Shown here: positions 45,204 to 53,317 of the stretch, piece after piece | Numbering within the stretch: position 1 is the first letter of the stretch | How the letters are laid out: each line of letters begins with the position of its first letter | Origin: an uncultured Prevotellaceae bacterium | Lineage (GTDB): Bacteria; Bacteroidota; Bacteroidia; Bacteroidales; Muribaculaceae | Direction of reading: 5' to 3' | Length of the DNA: 64,000 nt | NCBI GenBank assembly: GCA_900318205.1 | Contig: ONJS01000011.1 | Location: 20,620-84,619 of the forward strand | Notes under the pieces: generated by a model | Seen by the model: the letters and a program-made list of their open reading frames with translations, nothing else | Databases searched by the model: none | Told to the model about the DNA's origin: nothing | Made by a program: the position numbers and the translations under genes

Positions 45204-46052
45204 GTGAAATCCAAACGAAAAATCCCCGCCTGGCTGGAGAAATGGCAGTCGGAGTTCCGACCTTGCGTTGACGTGTGCAAGGACTTAGAGACAGAAGCCT
45301 TGTCCAAGCAGTTGACTCCTGAACAACAGGAGGAAGTGAAAATGATGATTAGGATGTATGTCGAAATAGACAGTGGCATTCATCGTGCTATAAGTGATGC
45401 CCATAAAAAAATATGGGATGCATTGTTCCCTCTGGAGGACGAGATTATAAAATATTGGCATGAGAATGGCTACTACAATTTGGTGATTGATCAAAACGGG
45501 AAAAAGGGCGTGAAGAACCTGGACTTCAGTGTAGCCTTGTCTCCTGAATATGAGGCGGTGCGCTTCACTTACGATGAGTCTGTGTTTTTCTATGGTCTGG
45601 CGAGTTATTTTGTAGTCAAGCAAGATGGGAAATGGGGTATTGTCAATAACGAGCACGATGTTTTGGTGCCTTTTGAATATGATGATATCTATCGCAAACC
45701 AGAGAATTTTAGTGAGTTCGTTCTGGTGAAAGAAGGCAAGCAGGGGGTAGCCTATCTTGACGACAATGAAGTCACAATTCCCGTCCCTGTTACCATGGAT
45801 GCAGTCTATTATGTCCAAAAATGGGATTTGACACTATTCTCTAAGGATGGCAAGTGGGGTTGGTGGTGGCATGAACCCGACAAGTCCGGCATCTTTAAGA
45901 ACTATAGCGAACCCCTATATGACGAAATCTTCGTCCAGCGCTGGCAAGACAGAAATATGGATGAAAAGGTTGATGATTATATCATTGCCCGAAAAGGCGA
46001 TGACCTCCACTGGATCCTCTACTGGTCCATAGATTGTCATGAAGTGACATGA
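45204..46052 (+). CDS. WG-repeat-like protein
   Basis: 282 aa starting at GTG 45204, 6 bp after the esterase stop. Helical N terminus, then WG-type units (NGKKGVKNLDF, QDGKWGIVNNEHDVLVPFEY, EGKQGVAYLDD, KDGKWGWWWHEPDKSG). WG repeats form beta folds of unknown binding role. Likely co-translated with the upstream gene. Confidence 0.75.
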   Translation: MKSKRKIPAWLEKWQSEFRPCVDVCKDLETEALSKQLTPEQQEEVKMMIRMYVEIDSGIHRAISDAHKKIWDALFPLEDEIIKYWHENGYYNLVIDQNGKKGVKNLDFSVALSPEYEAVRFTYDESVFFYGLASYFVVKQDGKWGIVNNEHDVLVPFEYDDIYRKPENFSEFVLVKEGKQGVAYLDDNEVTIPVPVTMDAVYYVQKWDLTLFSKDGKWGWWWHEPDKSGIFKNYSEPLYDEIFVQRWQDRNMDEKVDDYIIARKGDDLHWILYWSIDCHEVT

Positions 46053-46171
46053 AGCAGAGTTCGATCCATTACCCAATAACTGAACATTCTGATGAATCTG
46101 GTTCATCCACTCCCTATTGCAAATGAAAAGAGTCAGAGCAATCAATATATTCAGTTGTTCCCATAATAAAT

Positions 46172-47014
46172 TTAGAAAAGATTTACTAAATGTTGCCATT
46201 GTGTGTTGGTAATATTGTTAACAAGATTCCCTTGACTCAACCATACACGTTGCCTATTTTTTAACAATAACTTATTGGGGTATGTTCGTAGCCTATACCC
46301 AATATTATTATCTGTGATATTGTACCATTCATTCTCCTTCCGCATGATGATGATTACTTTTCCCGCATTCATTGCCTCCTCTATAAGCCAATTACGGTAT
46401 TCATATGATGGCAGATAATCAGGAAATTTAAAGCCTCTATTTGAATGATAGGGGAAGTACTCAATAAAAAAGATTTTTGGATCTCTTCCCAGTTGTTGCC
46501 TTAGAGAACTCCACATCTCTCTATGCCAAAAATTCCCAACATGAGGCCTTGGGTTAACACTGGTAACTATAGGCCTTTGTTTCTGAGGAGTATTAAAATA
46601 GTTATCAAGTATTTGATCCCGAAGTTTCAAATTATCATATATCGGTTTGCCAGTCTCGAATATGCATCCATCGTCTCGAAAACGATGACTAAGTACATCT
46701 TGATTATACTTTTCAAGAACACCATTTCCATCATTAGCCTGAATAAAATCAAGATCAAGTTCTCCTGGATTCATATTAAGACAATAGACGTTACTGTTGA
46801 CATCTCCCCAAAATGGCTCTGGGAAATAATTAAAAGATAGATCTATATGCTTTTTCAGATTTGGATCATTTCTATCATTTCTATTAATGTATTTCACATA
46901 TTGCGAAGAGCCAAATGGCACTATTTTATTACCTCTTATTTGTATCGGATAATTCTTGTCACAATCAGCGATAGTATTTGACCAACTGATATTTAGCCAT
47001 GGGTTACTTGCCAT
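46172..47014 (-). CDS. Hypothetical protein, possible uracil-DNA-glycosylase-like fold
   Basis: 280 aa, minus strand in a plus-strand island. DVNSNVYCLNMNPGE resembles the NPG loop of UDG-like proteins, and IVTSVNPRPHVGNFWHREMW, FFIEYFPYH and IIIMRKENEW would be later core strands. The match is only to loop patterns; alternative folds are open. AT-rich, likely acquired separately. Confidence 0.5.
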   Translation of the reverse strand: MASNPWLNISWSNTIADCDKNYPIQIRGNKIVPFGSSQYVKYINRNDRNDPNLKKHIDLSFNYFPEPFWGDVNSNVYCLNMNPGELDLDFIQANDGNGVLEKYNQDVLSHRFRDDGCIFETGKPIYDNLKLRDQILDNYFNTPQKQRPIVTSVNPRPHVGNFWHREMWSSLRQQLGRDPKIFFIEYFPYHSNRGFKFPDYLPSYEYRNWLIEEAMNAGKVIIIMRKENEWYNITDNNIGYRLRTYPNKLLLKNRQRVWLSQGNLVNNITNTQWQHLVNLF

Positions 47015-47308
47015 AATAATTTCATTGATTTGGGTTGTTTTCTATCTTCTAGCTCAGCAAATATATAATAAAAATTAATAACGATGAAAACAACAATTAC
47101 CTCATAATAGATTGTTCCCATTTGTGGGAAGTATATAGAAATCCAATATTTTTTGTAAACAAATGATTTGCTGATAATTGCATTTATTTTTGTATGAATA
47201 GTTACATGGCTATTATCAGAATGTTAAAGTTGGTTAAAATTTTGAATTTTTGCCTTTTTGAGGGATACTTATATAGAGTGAAATCTTTTTCTAAAACCAA
47301 ATTTGACT

Positions 47309-47698
47309 ATGAGATTACAGATGCCAGAACTTCCTTGTTTTAAGCCGCGGGCTGTGGTCGGTGACGTTGTGTATTACATTTCGCCCAATAATCGATTTGC
47401 CGTGAAACGAGCAACTGTTGTTGAGATTCAGCATTTGGGTAGCGAGTATCGTCAAGTGATGAGTAATGGCGATGTTGTTGTCAAAGATGCCCATTCGATT
47501 GAAGATCACACGACGTTTGCCAGCCGTGAAGATGCTGTGCAGTTCATTATCGCCAGCCTTATTGAGCGTATCAACGACCACAAAACACGTATCGCCACGT
47601 TGCAGCATGAGTTAGAAGTGAGTGAACGAGTACTCGCCACGCTGCAAAAGCAATACCCAGATATGTCAAAAGCCTTGAGCGCATTTAGGATCTTTTAG
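47309..47698 (+). CDS. Small protein with SH3-like start and C-terminal coiled coil
   Basis: 129 aa from ATG 47309. AVVGDVVYYISPNNRFAVKR reads like a small SH3/KOW-type beta barrel; residues ~85-125 are a coiled coil (RINDHKTRIATLQHELEV). Phage-like proteins of this shape exist but no function is known. The 294-bp gap before it is AT-rich with the string AATTTTGAATTTTTGCC, similar to parts of the two AT-rich elements at 48090 and 48890. Confidence 0.6.
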   Translation: MRLQMPELPCFKPRAVVGDVVYYISPNNRFAVKRATVVEIQHLGSEYRQVMSNGDVVVKDAHSIEDHTTFASREDAVQFIIASLIERINDHKTRIATLQHELEVSERVLATLQKQYPDMSKALSAFRIF

Positions 47699-47732
47699 AA
47701 AACAAGTGCCAGGATATGGCACTTTGTTGACC

Positions 47733-47740
47733 TACCTTTG
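47733..47740 (+). promoter_or_regulatory. -7 box in the gap before the alpha-CTD-like gene
   Basis: TACCTTTG just after a hairpin GTGCCA-ggata-TGGCAC. A transcript from ~47745 would cover the hairpins at 47975-48075 and the gene at 48174. Confidence 0.5.
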
Positions 47741-47744
47741 CAGT

Positions 47745-47879
47745 ATGAAAAGGGAAATGGCCCCAATTTTCTTAATGAGAGTTAAAATCTTGAGCGATTT
47801 TTGGCTACCTCGACGATTTTTAGTATATTTTATCTCGGGAAAAATCAACCACGATAATAAAGAATACATAAACGAATGA
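47745..47879 (+). CDS. Possible 44-aa basic peptide
   Basis: MKREMAPIFLMRVKILSDFW then LPRRFLVYFISGKINHDNKEYINE. Starts at the predicted transcription start, so it would be leaderless. No support beyond position; could be chance. Confidence 0.25.
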   Translation: MKREMAPIFLMRVKILSDFWLPRRFLVYFISGKINHDNKEYINE

Positions 47880-47974
47880 GCATCAGTTTTAGTGTCAACA
47901 ATTCCAGTCTGGTGAACCTTGTTCACAATGCTCCCTGCAACCAACGAGTTGCCTTTATCCCTCTCGCCTCATAA

Positions 47975-48075
47975 AAAGCATTTACCGCGCCAATTGTACG
48001 CGGCGCGGTGTGCCCTCTCCGCAAGGGCCGAAAAAGTTGCCATGTTCACACCTCTACAAGAGGCTCTAATTCAGT
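47975..48075 (+). ncRNA. Three consecutive strong hairpins (candidate RNA or leader)
   Basis: ACCGCGCC...GGCGCGGT (around 47987-48012, perfect 8 bp), GCCCT...AGGGC (around 48012-48030) and CCTCT-aca-AGAGG (around 48051-48064) follow each other upstream of the alpha-CTD-like gene. The 475-bp gap 47699-48173 otherwise holds one promoter box and an AT-rich element at 48090. Confidence 0.35.
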
Positions 48076-48089
48076 GAATTAAAAATTTT

Positions 48090-48125
48090 GTTCAAAAATA
48101 ATCGCTGAATTTTTGAATTTTTTTG
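48090..48125. repeat. AT-rich element Q1 before the alpha-CTD-like gene
   Basis: GTTCAAAAATAATCGCTGAA followed by a T-rich half. Near-identical sequence Q2 precedes the gene at 49007. A- and T-tracts at this distance from a start look like UP-element DNA. Confidence 0.55.
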
Positions 48126-48173
48126 TCCAAAGTAATATATAAAACGCGAATTTAACTTTAAACAATAACAACT

Positions 48174-48380
48174 ATGACAACGATTAAGACTTCATCACTG
48201 AGAACTTACAGCCGCGTACACAACTACCTCTACAACAAGCACATCGAGTGCTGGGGTGACCTTGAAAAACTTGAAATCAGCTTCTTCGGTCTCAACCGGG
48301 AAGAAACCGACCAACTCCTTGAAAAATTCCTCAAACACTTCCACTTGAAACCAGCCGTGCAGCGAAACCTCGCTGCATGA
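48174..48380 (+). CDS. Free-standing RNA polymerase alpha-CTD-like protein
   Basis: 68 aa. Residues 13-30, SRVHNYLYNKHIECWGDL, align without a gap to the first helix and turn of the alpha-subunit CTD (E. coli VRSANCLKAEAIHYIGDL). Arg14 and Asn17 fall at the DNA-contacting Arg265 and Asn268, and Leu19, Ile24, Gly28, Asp29 and Leu30 also match. The C-terminal helix (NREETDQLLEKFLKHFHL) is placed like the last CTD helix, but the NLGKKS turn is not kept and ~6 residues are missing. If right, it is a soluble domain that could bind AT-rich DNA or compete with alpha. Followed by a terminator and then a sigma-fragment gene. Confidence 0.5.
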   Translation: MTTIKTSSLRTYSRVHNYLYNKHIECWGDLEKLEISFFGLNREETDQLLEKFLKHFHLKPAVQRNLAA

Positions 48381-48403
48381 GTTTTCTCAACGGGAAGGGC
48401 ATG

Positions 48404-48427
48404 GTGAGCCCTTAATTTTGGGCTCAC
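48404..48427 (+). terminator. Terminator after the alpha-CTD-like gene
   Basis: Perfect GTGAGCCC / GGGCTCAC around TTAATTTT (the T run is in the loop, with few after the stem), 23 bp after the stop. Confidence 0.6.
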
Positions 48428-48498
48428 TTGTGCCTGGCAAATATAGCACCTCTATTTTTATTTTTTTCTCAAATACTATCACCCCCAAAATTTGAAAT

Positions 48499-48876
48499 AT
48501 GACAAACGAGCAATTAGATGAATTTTTGGCAGAAATTGGCCGCATGCCCTTGCTCACTCACGAAGAGGAGCTTGTGCTCTTGAAGGCAGTGCAGGAGAAT
48601 GGTGTGGAGTGCGACGAGATGAAGCTGTTGGAAAAAGCCAACATGCGCTTTGTTGTCAGTTTGATCAACCAGTATCAAAACCGTGGACTGACGTTTGAAG
48701 AGCTGATTAATGTGGCAACGGCTGGACTGAGGATGGCTGCAGAGCACTATGACTTCGATGCCGACAACAAGTTTATTGCCAATGCCGTTGGATTGATGCG
48801 CAAGCAACTTGAACAGGCCATCGCTGAAAAGGCAGCATCGGACGAGCCCAATAACAACGAGCTTGAAAACGACTAG
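48499..48876 (+). CDS. Sigma-70 region 1.2-2 fragment protein without regions 3 and 4
   Basis: 125 aa. Region 1.2: LDEFLAEIGRMPLLTHEEE. Region 2.1: KANMRFVVSLINQYQNRGLT (residues 46-65), nearly identical to primary sigma factors. Region 2.2: FEELINVATAGLRMAAEHYD, where the Q-E-G-N clamp-helix contact residues are replaced by N-V-A-T. Region 2.3: NKFIANAVGLMRKQL, where the DNA-melting aromatics are gone (E. coli Y425 to N90, Y430 to N95, W433/W434 to G98/L99). The chain then ends in a short acidic tail. It keeps the fold but loses core-clamp and melting residues, so a decoy, anti-sigma-like or scaffold role is likelier than initiation. Not a truncation artefact: the stop is clean and codon use is even. 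Confidence 0.75.
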   Translation: MTNEQLDEFLAEIGRMPLLTHEEELVLLKAVQENGVECDEMKLLEKANMRFVVSLINQYQNRGLTFEELINVATAGLRMAAEHYDFDADNKFIANAVGLMRKQLEQAIAEKAASDEPNNNELEND

Positions 48877-48889
48877 ATTTTCGGATTCC

Positions 48890-48924
48890 GTTCAAAAAAA
48901 ACGCTGAAATTTTTTAATTTTTTG
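48890..48924. repeat. AT-rich element Q2 after the sigma-fragment gene
   Basis: GTTCAAAAAAAACGCTGAAA followed by a T-rich half; partner of Q1 (48090). Lies ahead of the LRR-type gene at 49007. Confidence 0.55.
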
Positions 48925-48957
48925 GTGAGTTTTTACAAATTATAAAAAGAGAGACAT

Positions 48958-48986
48958 CCGAAACGCTCACTCAAAGGGAGTAGGAA
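48958..48986 (+). promoter_or_regulatory. Shared leader element, diverged copy L5
   Basis: CCGAAACGCTCACTCAAAGG then GAGTAGGAA, aligning with CCGAATCGCTTGAAAGG-CGTAGGC of L2-L4. Ends 20 nt before ATG 49007. Confidence 0.5.
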
Positions 48987-49006
48987 CAACTCAAAAAAGA
49001 AATATT

Positions 49007-49429
49007 ATGGGATTAGCAGTAACAAATTATGGTGTGAAATTTTTCAGGAATGGTGTTGAAGTCACTAATGGTGTAAAGATTACCCAAGACCAGGTCGCCG
49101 TCGGTTCAGCTTGTGAGAACCCTGTCTGCATCATTTTTCCGCATTATGTCACCGAAATCAAGGACCACGCCTTTCAGGACATCGACTCTCTCGAGGCTAT
49201 CTACATTCCCGAGGGATTGAAGGAGATTGGTCTCAATGCCTTTGCCGGCTGCACCAACCTGCGGCAGGTCATTGTTCATGACTCCATCGAGACCATCGAG
49301 TACGGTCAACCTCAATGCAAATGGGATATCTCCACAGGCAGGCAATGTGACCACCTTGCCGAGATGCTAAGAAAAGGAGGCTATGAAGTGCATCTCTACA
49401 AGAGCGGTGAGAACTTTTCCTGGGACTGA
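49007..49429 (+). CDS. BspA-like leucine-rich repeat protein, short
   Basis: 140 aa with about two LRR_5/BspA-type units: VTEIKDHAFQDIDSLEAIYI and LKEIGLNAFAGCTNLRQVIV, the typical xxxIxxxAFxxCxxLxxVxI pattern. No signal peptide, so cytoplasmic, unlike BspA itself. Follows the AT-rich element Q2 and a diverged leader element. Confidence 0.78.
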   Translation: MGLAVTNYGVKFFRNGVEVTNGVKITQDQVAVGSACENPVCIIFPHYVTEIKDHAFQDIDSLEAIYIPEGLKEIGLNAFAGCTNLRQVIVHDSIETIEYGQPQCKWDISTGRQCDHLAEMLRKGGYEVHLYKSGENFSWD

Positions 49430-49474
49430 TTAACGCATCATTTAACTACAAACAATAATTTATAATCAAGCATT

Positions 49475-49969
49475 ATGGAAGAGAACAAGAAAAAGAAAAC
49501 TGTGTATGTTGACATGGATAATGTGCTGGTGGATTTCCAGAGTGGTCTTAGCCGAGTGACCGAAGCGATTACAACAGAGTACGCTGATGATGGCACGGGC
49601 AAGCCACATTACGATGACATCCCTAACATTTTCTCGCTGATGGACCCTGTGCCCGGAGCCATTGCAGCCATGCAGGAGTTGAGCAAATACTTTGAGCTCT
49701 ACATCCTCAGTACAGCTCCGTGGCATAATCCCACGGCATGGTACGACAAACTGGAATGGGTGCAGCGCTACTTCGGTAGTGATGAAGATTCAATCTTCTA
49801 CAAGCGACTTATCATCTCGCACCACAAGAACCTCAATCGTGGCGACTTCTTGATTGATGACCGTAGAAAGAATGGTGCGGATCAGTTTGAAGGCGAACTG
49901 ATAGAATTTGGCTCAGCAAAGTTCCCCGACTGGCCGACGGTAGTAGAGTATTTATGTAATCATCGATAA
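49475..49969 (+). CDS. 5'(3')-deoxyribonucleotidase-like HAD phosphatase
   Basis: 164 aa. HAD motif I TVYVDMDNVLVDFQ (DxDxV), motif II YILSTAPW (S/T), motif III region KRLIISHHKNLNRGD and motif IV FLIDDRRKN (DD). The VDMDNVLVDF signature is that of NT5C-type (deoxy)ribonucleotidases. Dephosphorylates nucleoside monophosphates; such enzymes on mobile DNA may alter nucleotide pools. 13 bp before the next gene. Confidence 0.85.
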   Translation: MEENKKKKTVYVDMDNVLVDFQSGLSRVTEAITTEYADDGTGKPHYDDIPNIFSLMDPVPGAIAAMQELSKYFELYILSTAPWHNPTAWYDKLEWVQRYFGSDEDSIFYKRLIISHHKNLNRGDFLIDDRRKNGADQFEGELIEFGSAKFPDWPTVVEYLCNHR

Positions 49970-49982
49970 AACACTTTAGCAA

Positions 49983-50912
49983 ATGAAAACAGTAGATTTA
50001 GAAGCCCTTAAACAGCGACTCGAGGCAGCACGTAACGGAGACCGTGAACAACAGAAAAGGTTTCTCTCGTCAATCAACTATCACGAGAATTGCGTTGTGA
50101 TTAATGAGATGAATGACTCGGACTTGCAGTGGATTACTCCTCTCGCCCTTGAACTTTTCACACCGGCTGTTGATGTGCTTGTCAGTGGTATGACCAACAA
50201 GTATCGCCATTGGGAAGAGGATTTTCTTGACGAAGATACCGGGGAAACTGTAACCGTTTTGCGCTCTGAATCCATCGATGGCGAGACGGTCTTCACCTGC
50301 GATGATGCGATTATTGACCAAATCGGCAAGAATACCCTCGCCTCTATAGACTCACTTAACAACGACGAGTTGAAGGATTTGTGGTTTTGGTGCAGGTCTG
50401 CAGAAGTCATGAATGCCATCGACGAGGAACTTTATCGACGTGGTGATCCTGATACCATTTGCCATCGTGGCGACCTTTACCAGTATGGTGATGAAGAGCA
50501 TGGCATCTTCATCGACTATAACAAGGCGAAAACCTACTATGACCGCATCGGTGAAGAATTTGATCCCGTGAAGGTTGCCCGCAAGAACCGCAATGATGCC
50601 GTAAACGTCGAATACCCCGATTTCGCCACCTACCATATCCAGGGTGATGATGTGCCTGCTGTGAAAATTTTGCTCATGGAACTCTACGAGAAATACGGCG
50701 AGCATTCCGAGCCGTTCATGTATCTGCCACTTGAAATGGTGATGAAGGCACTCGTGGGTTCTGATGCCTACGTGGGTTACATCCAGTCCATCGATGATCG
50801 GGAACCTTGCACATTTGAAGTCGAGTTCTATGGCGCCAGAATCGACTGCCTGAAATATGCCCTGTTGCAAGCCTTCCCTAACTTGGAAGTGGAAGTGACT
50901 GAGCATGATTGA
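49983..50912 (+). CDS. Hypothetical protein with a Sel1-like repeat
   Basis: 309 aa, acidic. The segment GDLYQYGDEEHGIFIDYNKA then KTYYDRIGEEFD matches one Sel1/TPR-like unit. The rest, including N-terminal VDLEALKQRLEAARNGDREQ, is unassigned. Probably in one transcript with the nucleotidase. Confidence 0.65.
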   Translation: MKTVDLEALKQRLEAARNGDREQQKRFLSSINYHENCVVINEMNDSDLQWITPLALELFTPAVDVLVSGMTNKYRHWEEDFLDEDTGETVTVLRSESIDGETVFTCDDAIIDQIGKNTLASIDSLNNDELKDLWFWCRSAEVMNAIDEELYRRGDPDTICHRGDLYQYGDEEHGIFIDYNKAKTYYDRIGEEFDPVKVARKNRNDAVNVEYPDFATYHIQGDDVPAVKILLMELYEKYGEHSEPFMYLPLEMVMKALVGSDAYVGYIQSIDDREPCTFEVEFYGARIDCLKYALLQAFPNLEVEVTEHD

Positions 50913-50986
50913 CATTCCCCCATTACGAAGTTTTGTGATAATAAATGCAGTCTGTGTGTTGTCAAATACTATACAAAAAAGAGAAG

Positions 50987-51166
50987 ATGAACAAGGACAA
51001 GATTTTTATGGTAACGATTCATGTCGTTGCAGGCATATTGATGATTGCTGTGTGTTGGACACCAGCGGTAGTAGGCGATATCTCGTTGTGGAACAAGTTG
51101 TTCTGCACGTTGGCTATTATTCTCCTGCTGCGTTTTCATTATTGGTGTCAGCAGTATGAGCCATGA
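50987..51166 (+). CDS. Small two-helix membrane protein
   Basis: 59 aa from ATG 50987 (MNKDKIFMVT); the ATG at 50945 extension is less likely. Two hydrophobic segments (VTIHVVAGILMIAVCW and LFCTLAIILLLRF). Preceded by AGAAG. No family recognised. Confidence 0.5.
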   Translation: MNKDKIFMVTIHVVAGILMIAVCWTPAVVGDISLWNKLFCTLAIILLLRFHYWCQQYEP

Positions 51167-51175
51167 CATAGTGGG

Positions 51176-51255
51176 TGTCAAGTTTTTCCGACAGGCGGTG
51201 TCCAGTTTAACCGACGGAAAATCCTTTTTCTGGTCAGTGAACGCCAGTAACTTTG
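51176..51255 (+). promoter_or_regulatory. Island promoter P4: bipartite operator plus -7 box
   Basis: TGTCAAGTTTTTCCGACA at 51176, second half TGTCCAGTTTAACCGACGG ending 51217, -7 box TAACTTTG at 51248 (72 bp). The closest match to the two-half consensus, with both halves 18-19 bp and 23 bp apart. Confidence 0.9.
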
Positions 51256-51259
51256 CACC

Positions 51260-51487
51260 ATGAAAAATAAAATGAATATGAAGATTATGGTTAAATTGAT
51301 TTTTGCATTTTTGTTATTTCTGGCGACTCTCGCCGTTATCTGCTTTCCGCTGTTCGTGCTGTGGATGGGCATTTTTGCCCCTCTTTCCTTCTGGGGGCAC
51401 GTTGCTGTGACTGCCCTCGGCCTGTTCCTGTGCTATCTGGTCAAGCCTGTGTCGATTCTTACCGGTAATGATTATCAACTTTTCTAA
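51260..51487 (+). CDS. Small two-helix membrane protein of the island regulon
   Basis: 75 aa, two hydrophobic helices (LIFAFLLFLATLAVICF and VAVTALGLFLCYLV). ATG 51260 lies at the predicted transcription start; ATGs at 51272, 51278 or 51287 may be the real start. 12 bp ahead of the AAA+ gene; the two share promoter P4. Possibly a membrane partner for the ATPase. Confidence 0.6.
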   Translation: MKNKMNMKIMVKLIFAFLLFLATLAVICFPLFVLWMGIFAPLSFWGHVAVTALGLFLCYLVKPVSILTGNDYQLF

Positions 51488-51499
51488 AAACAATTGCCA

Positions 51500-53167
51500 A
51501 TGAACGAGATTGAACAAATCGTCGAAAAGATGACGCAATTTGAGGTTATCGAGAGTGTGGTGCGCAATGCCCAGAATTCAGAATTGGATGCCGCGTTCTT
51601 TGAACACGTCGGCCCTTTCCTGAAAAAAATAGCCGACAGGCAAAACCTTACCGAAGATCAGGCACTGATGTTCTGCCTGATGATGAACTTCTGCGACAGT
51701 TCCCACATCAGGTTGGGTGAACTGGCTCGCCATACGGGGCTGTCCACCGTTCATCTGTTGAAGTACCTTAACGACATCGATGAACTGGTCAAACGTGGTT
51801 TCCTCAAGTTGACCATCAGACATAACGACGGAGGCTACGCCATCCGTCATGAGGTAATCAAGGCCCTGAAGCAGGACAAGGCTTTTGAGATGGAAAGTCA
51901 TCGTGGCATCTCTTGCCCTGAGCTGTTCGACTTGATTGGGCAAATTTTGAACGATGAGGATGATTACGACGCTCAACAGGAGCAAATTCTGAATCTGCTC
52001 CAGGATAATCCTCAATTGCACATAGCACAGGTCATCAAGGGGCACCAGCTCAATGCTGATGATACCATGTTACTGATACTGTTTTGTTTCCTGTATGTGG
52101 ACAATGATGACGACATGGTACGGATTTCTGACCTCGGCGAACTCATCGACAGCCAGCGCCTTTTGCGCTCATGGAACCGCTCTTTGTCGAGGGAACAACA
52201 TATATTGCAGGAAAAGAAACTGATTGAGTTTAATAACTTCAGCCCGATGATTGACACTCGTTACTTTCGCTTGACCGACGAGGCCAAGGCCGACTTGTTG
52301 AGCGAAATGGACATCTGCGTCAAGAAGAAATCGAAGAAGAAAGAGTTGCCCAAGGACTTTGTCGGTTATAAGAGCGTTGTGGCCAAACAGATGTTCTACA
52401 CCCGCGACAACCAGGCTCAAGTGGAACGTCTCTCGCAATTGCTTGAGGAGAAGAAGTTCCGCGACGTGTGCCGCCATATGAAGGAACGTGGCATGCGCAC
52501 CGGCTTTGCCTGTTTGTTCTACGGCGCTCCTGGAACCGGAAAGACCGAGACCGTTATGCAACTCGCTCGTCAGATGAAGCGCAACGTCATGGTGGTAGAC
52601 TTCTCGCAGATCCGCAGCAAGTGGGTAGGCGACAGCGAGAAGAACATCAAGGGCGTCTTCACGCGCTATCGTGAAATGTGTACACAAATGCGTCGCAAAC
52701 CCATATTGCTCTTCAATGAGGCCGATGCCGTCATCAATACCCGTCAGGAGCAGGCCACACGTAGCGTGGACAAGATGGAGAACACCATGCAGAATATCAT
52801 CCTGCAGGAGATGGAGCAGTTTGACGGCATCATGATTGCCACCACCAATCTGGCCCAGAGCATGGACCCGGCCTTCGAGCGCCGTTTCTTGTATAAAATC
52901 ATGTTCGAGCGCCCCGATGCCAGCGTGAGAGCCAACCTCTGGCAGGAGATGATACCGGAACTGGACACTGAGGAATGCCAAGCACTCGGCGAGCAGTTTG
53001 ACTTCAGCGGCGGCCAGATCGAGAACGTGGCCCGCAAGTATGCCATTAACACCATCCTCAACGACATCAAGCCGAGTAACCGCTTGAGCGAGTTAATCGC
53101 TCTCAGCCGCGAGGAATGCATCAACGACACCCAGTCAACGCGAACCCACGTCGGCTTCGTCGCATGA
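51500..53167 (+). CDS. AAA+ ATPase with long N-terminal helical/winged-helix region
   Basis: 555 aa from ATG 51500 (MNEIEQIVEKM). N-terminal ~270 residues contain a winged-helix-like segment (GLSTVHLLKYLNDIDELVKR). AAA+ module: Walker A YGAPGTGKTE at ~342, SKWVGDSEKNIKGVFTRY, Walker B ILLFNEADAV (Asn in place of the usual Asp before Glu), sensor 1 MIATTNLAQ, arginine finger DPAFERRFL. The fold is that of the large ATP-dependent remodeller family of Bacteroidetes islands. Expressed from P4 with a small membrane protein. Target unknown. Confidence 0.83.
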   Translation: MNEIEQIVEKMTQFEVIESVVRNAQNSELDAAFFEHVGPFLKKIADRQNLTEDQALMFCLMMNFCDSSHIRLGELARHTGLSTVHLLKYLNDIDELVKRGFLKLTIRHNDGGYAIRHEVIKALKQDKAFEMESHRGISCPELFDLIGQILNDEDDYDAQQEQILNLLQDNPQLHIAQVIKGHQLNADDTMLLILFCFLYVDNDDDMVRISDLGELIDSQRLLRSWNRSLSREQHILQEKKLIEFNNFSPMIDTRYFRLTDEAKADLLSEMDICVKKKSKKKELPKDFVGYKSVVAKQMFYTRDNQAQVERLSQLLEEKKFRDVCRHMKERGMRTGFACLFYGAPGTGKTETVMQLARQMKRNVMVVDFSQIRSKWVGDSEKNIKGVFTRYREMCTQMRRKPILLFNEADAVINTRQEQATRSVDKMENTMQNIILQEMEQFDGIMIATTNLAQSMDPAFERRFLYKIMFERPDASVRANLWQEMIPELDTEECQALGEQFDFSGGQIENVARKYAINTILNDIKPSNRLSELIALSREECINDTQSTRTHVGFVA

Positions 53168-53317
53168 ATTAGAAAAACTGATTCATCTGAATAATCTGAA
53201 CAAATCAGCACCCATTCGTCGTCCTGTTGAGCAGCAAGACTAGCGGCTCACGGAGGCGGATGCCAATTCAGAAAACTCAGATGAATTAGTTGTTGAATTA
53301 ACCCAAACAAAGTTATT

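Noticed and set aside
47732-47944. 70-aa minus-strand ORF
   Set aside because: Overlaps a plus-strand promoter box, has no start context and low-complexity composition.
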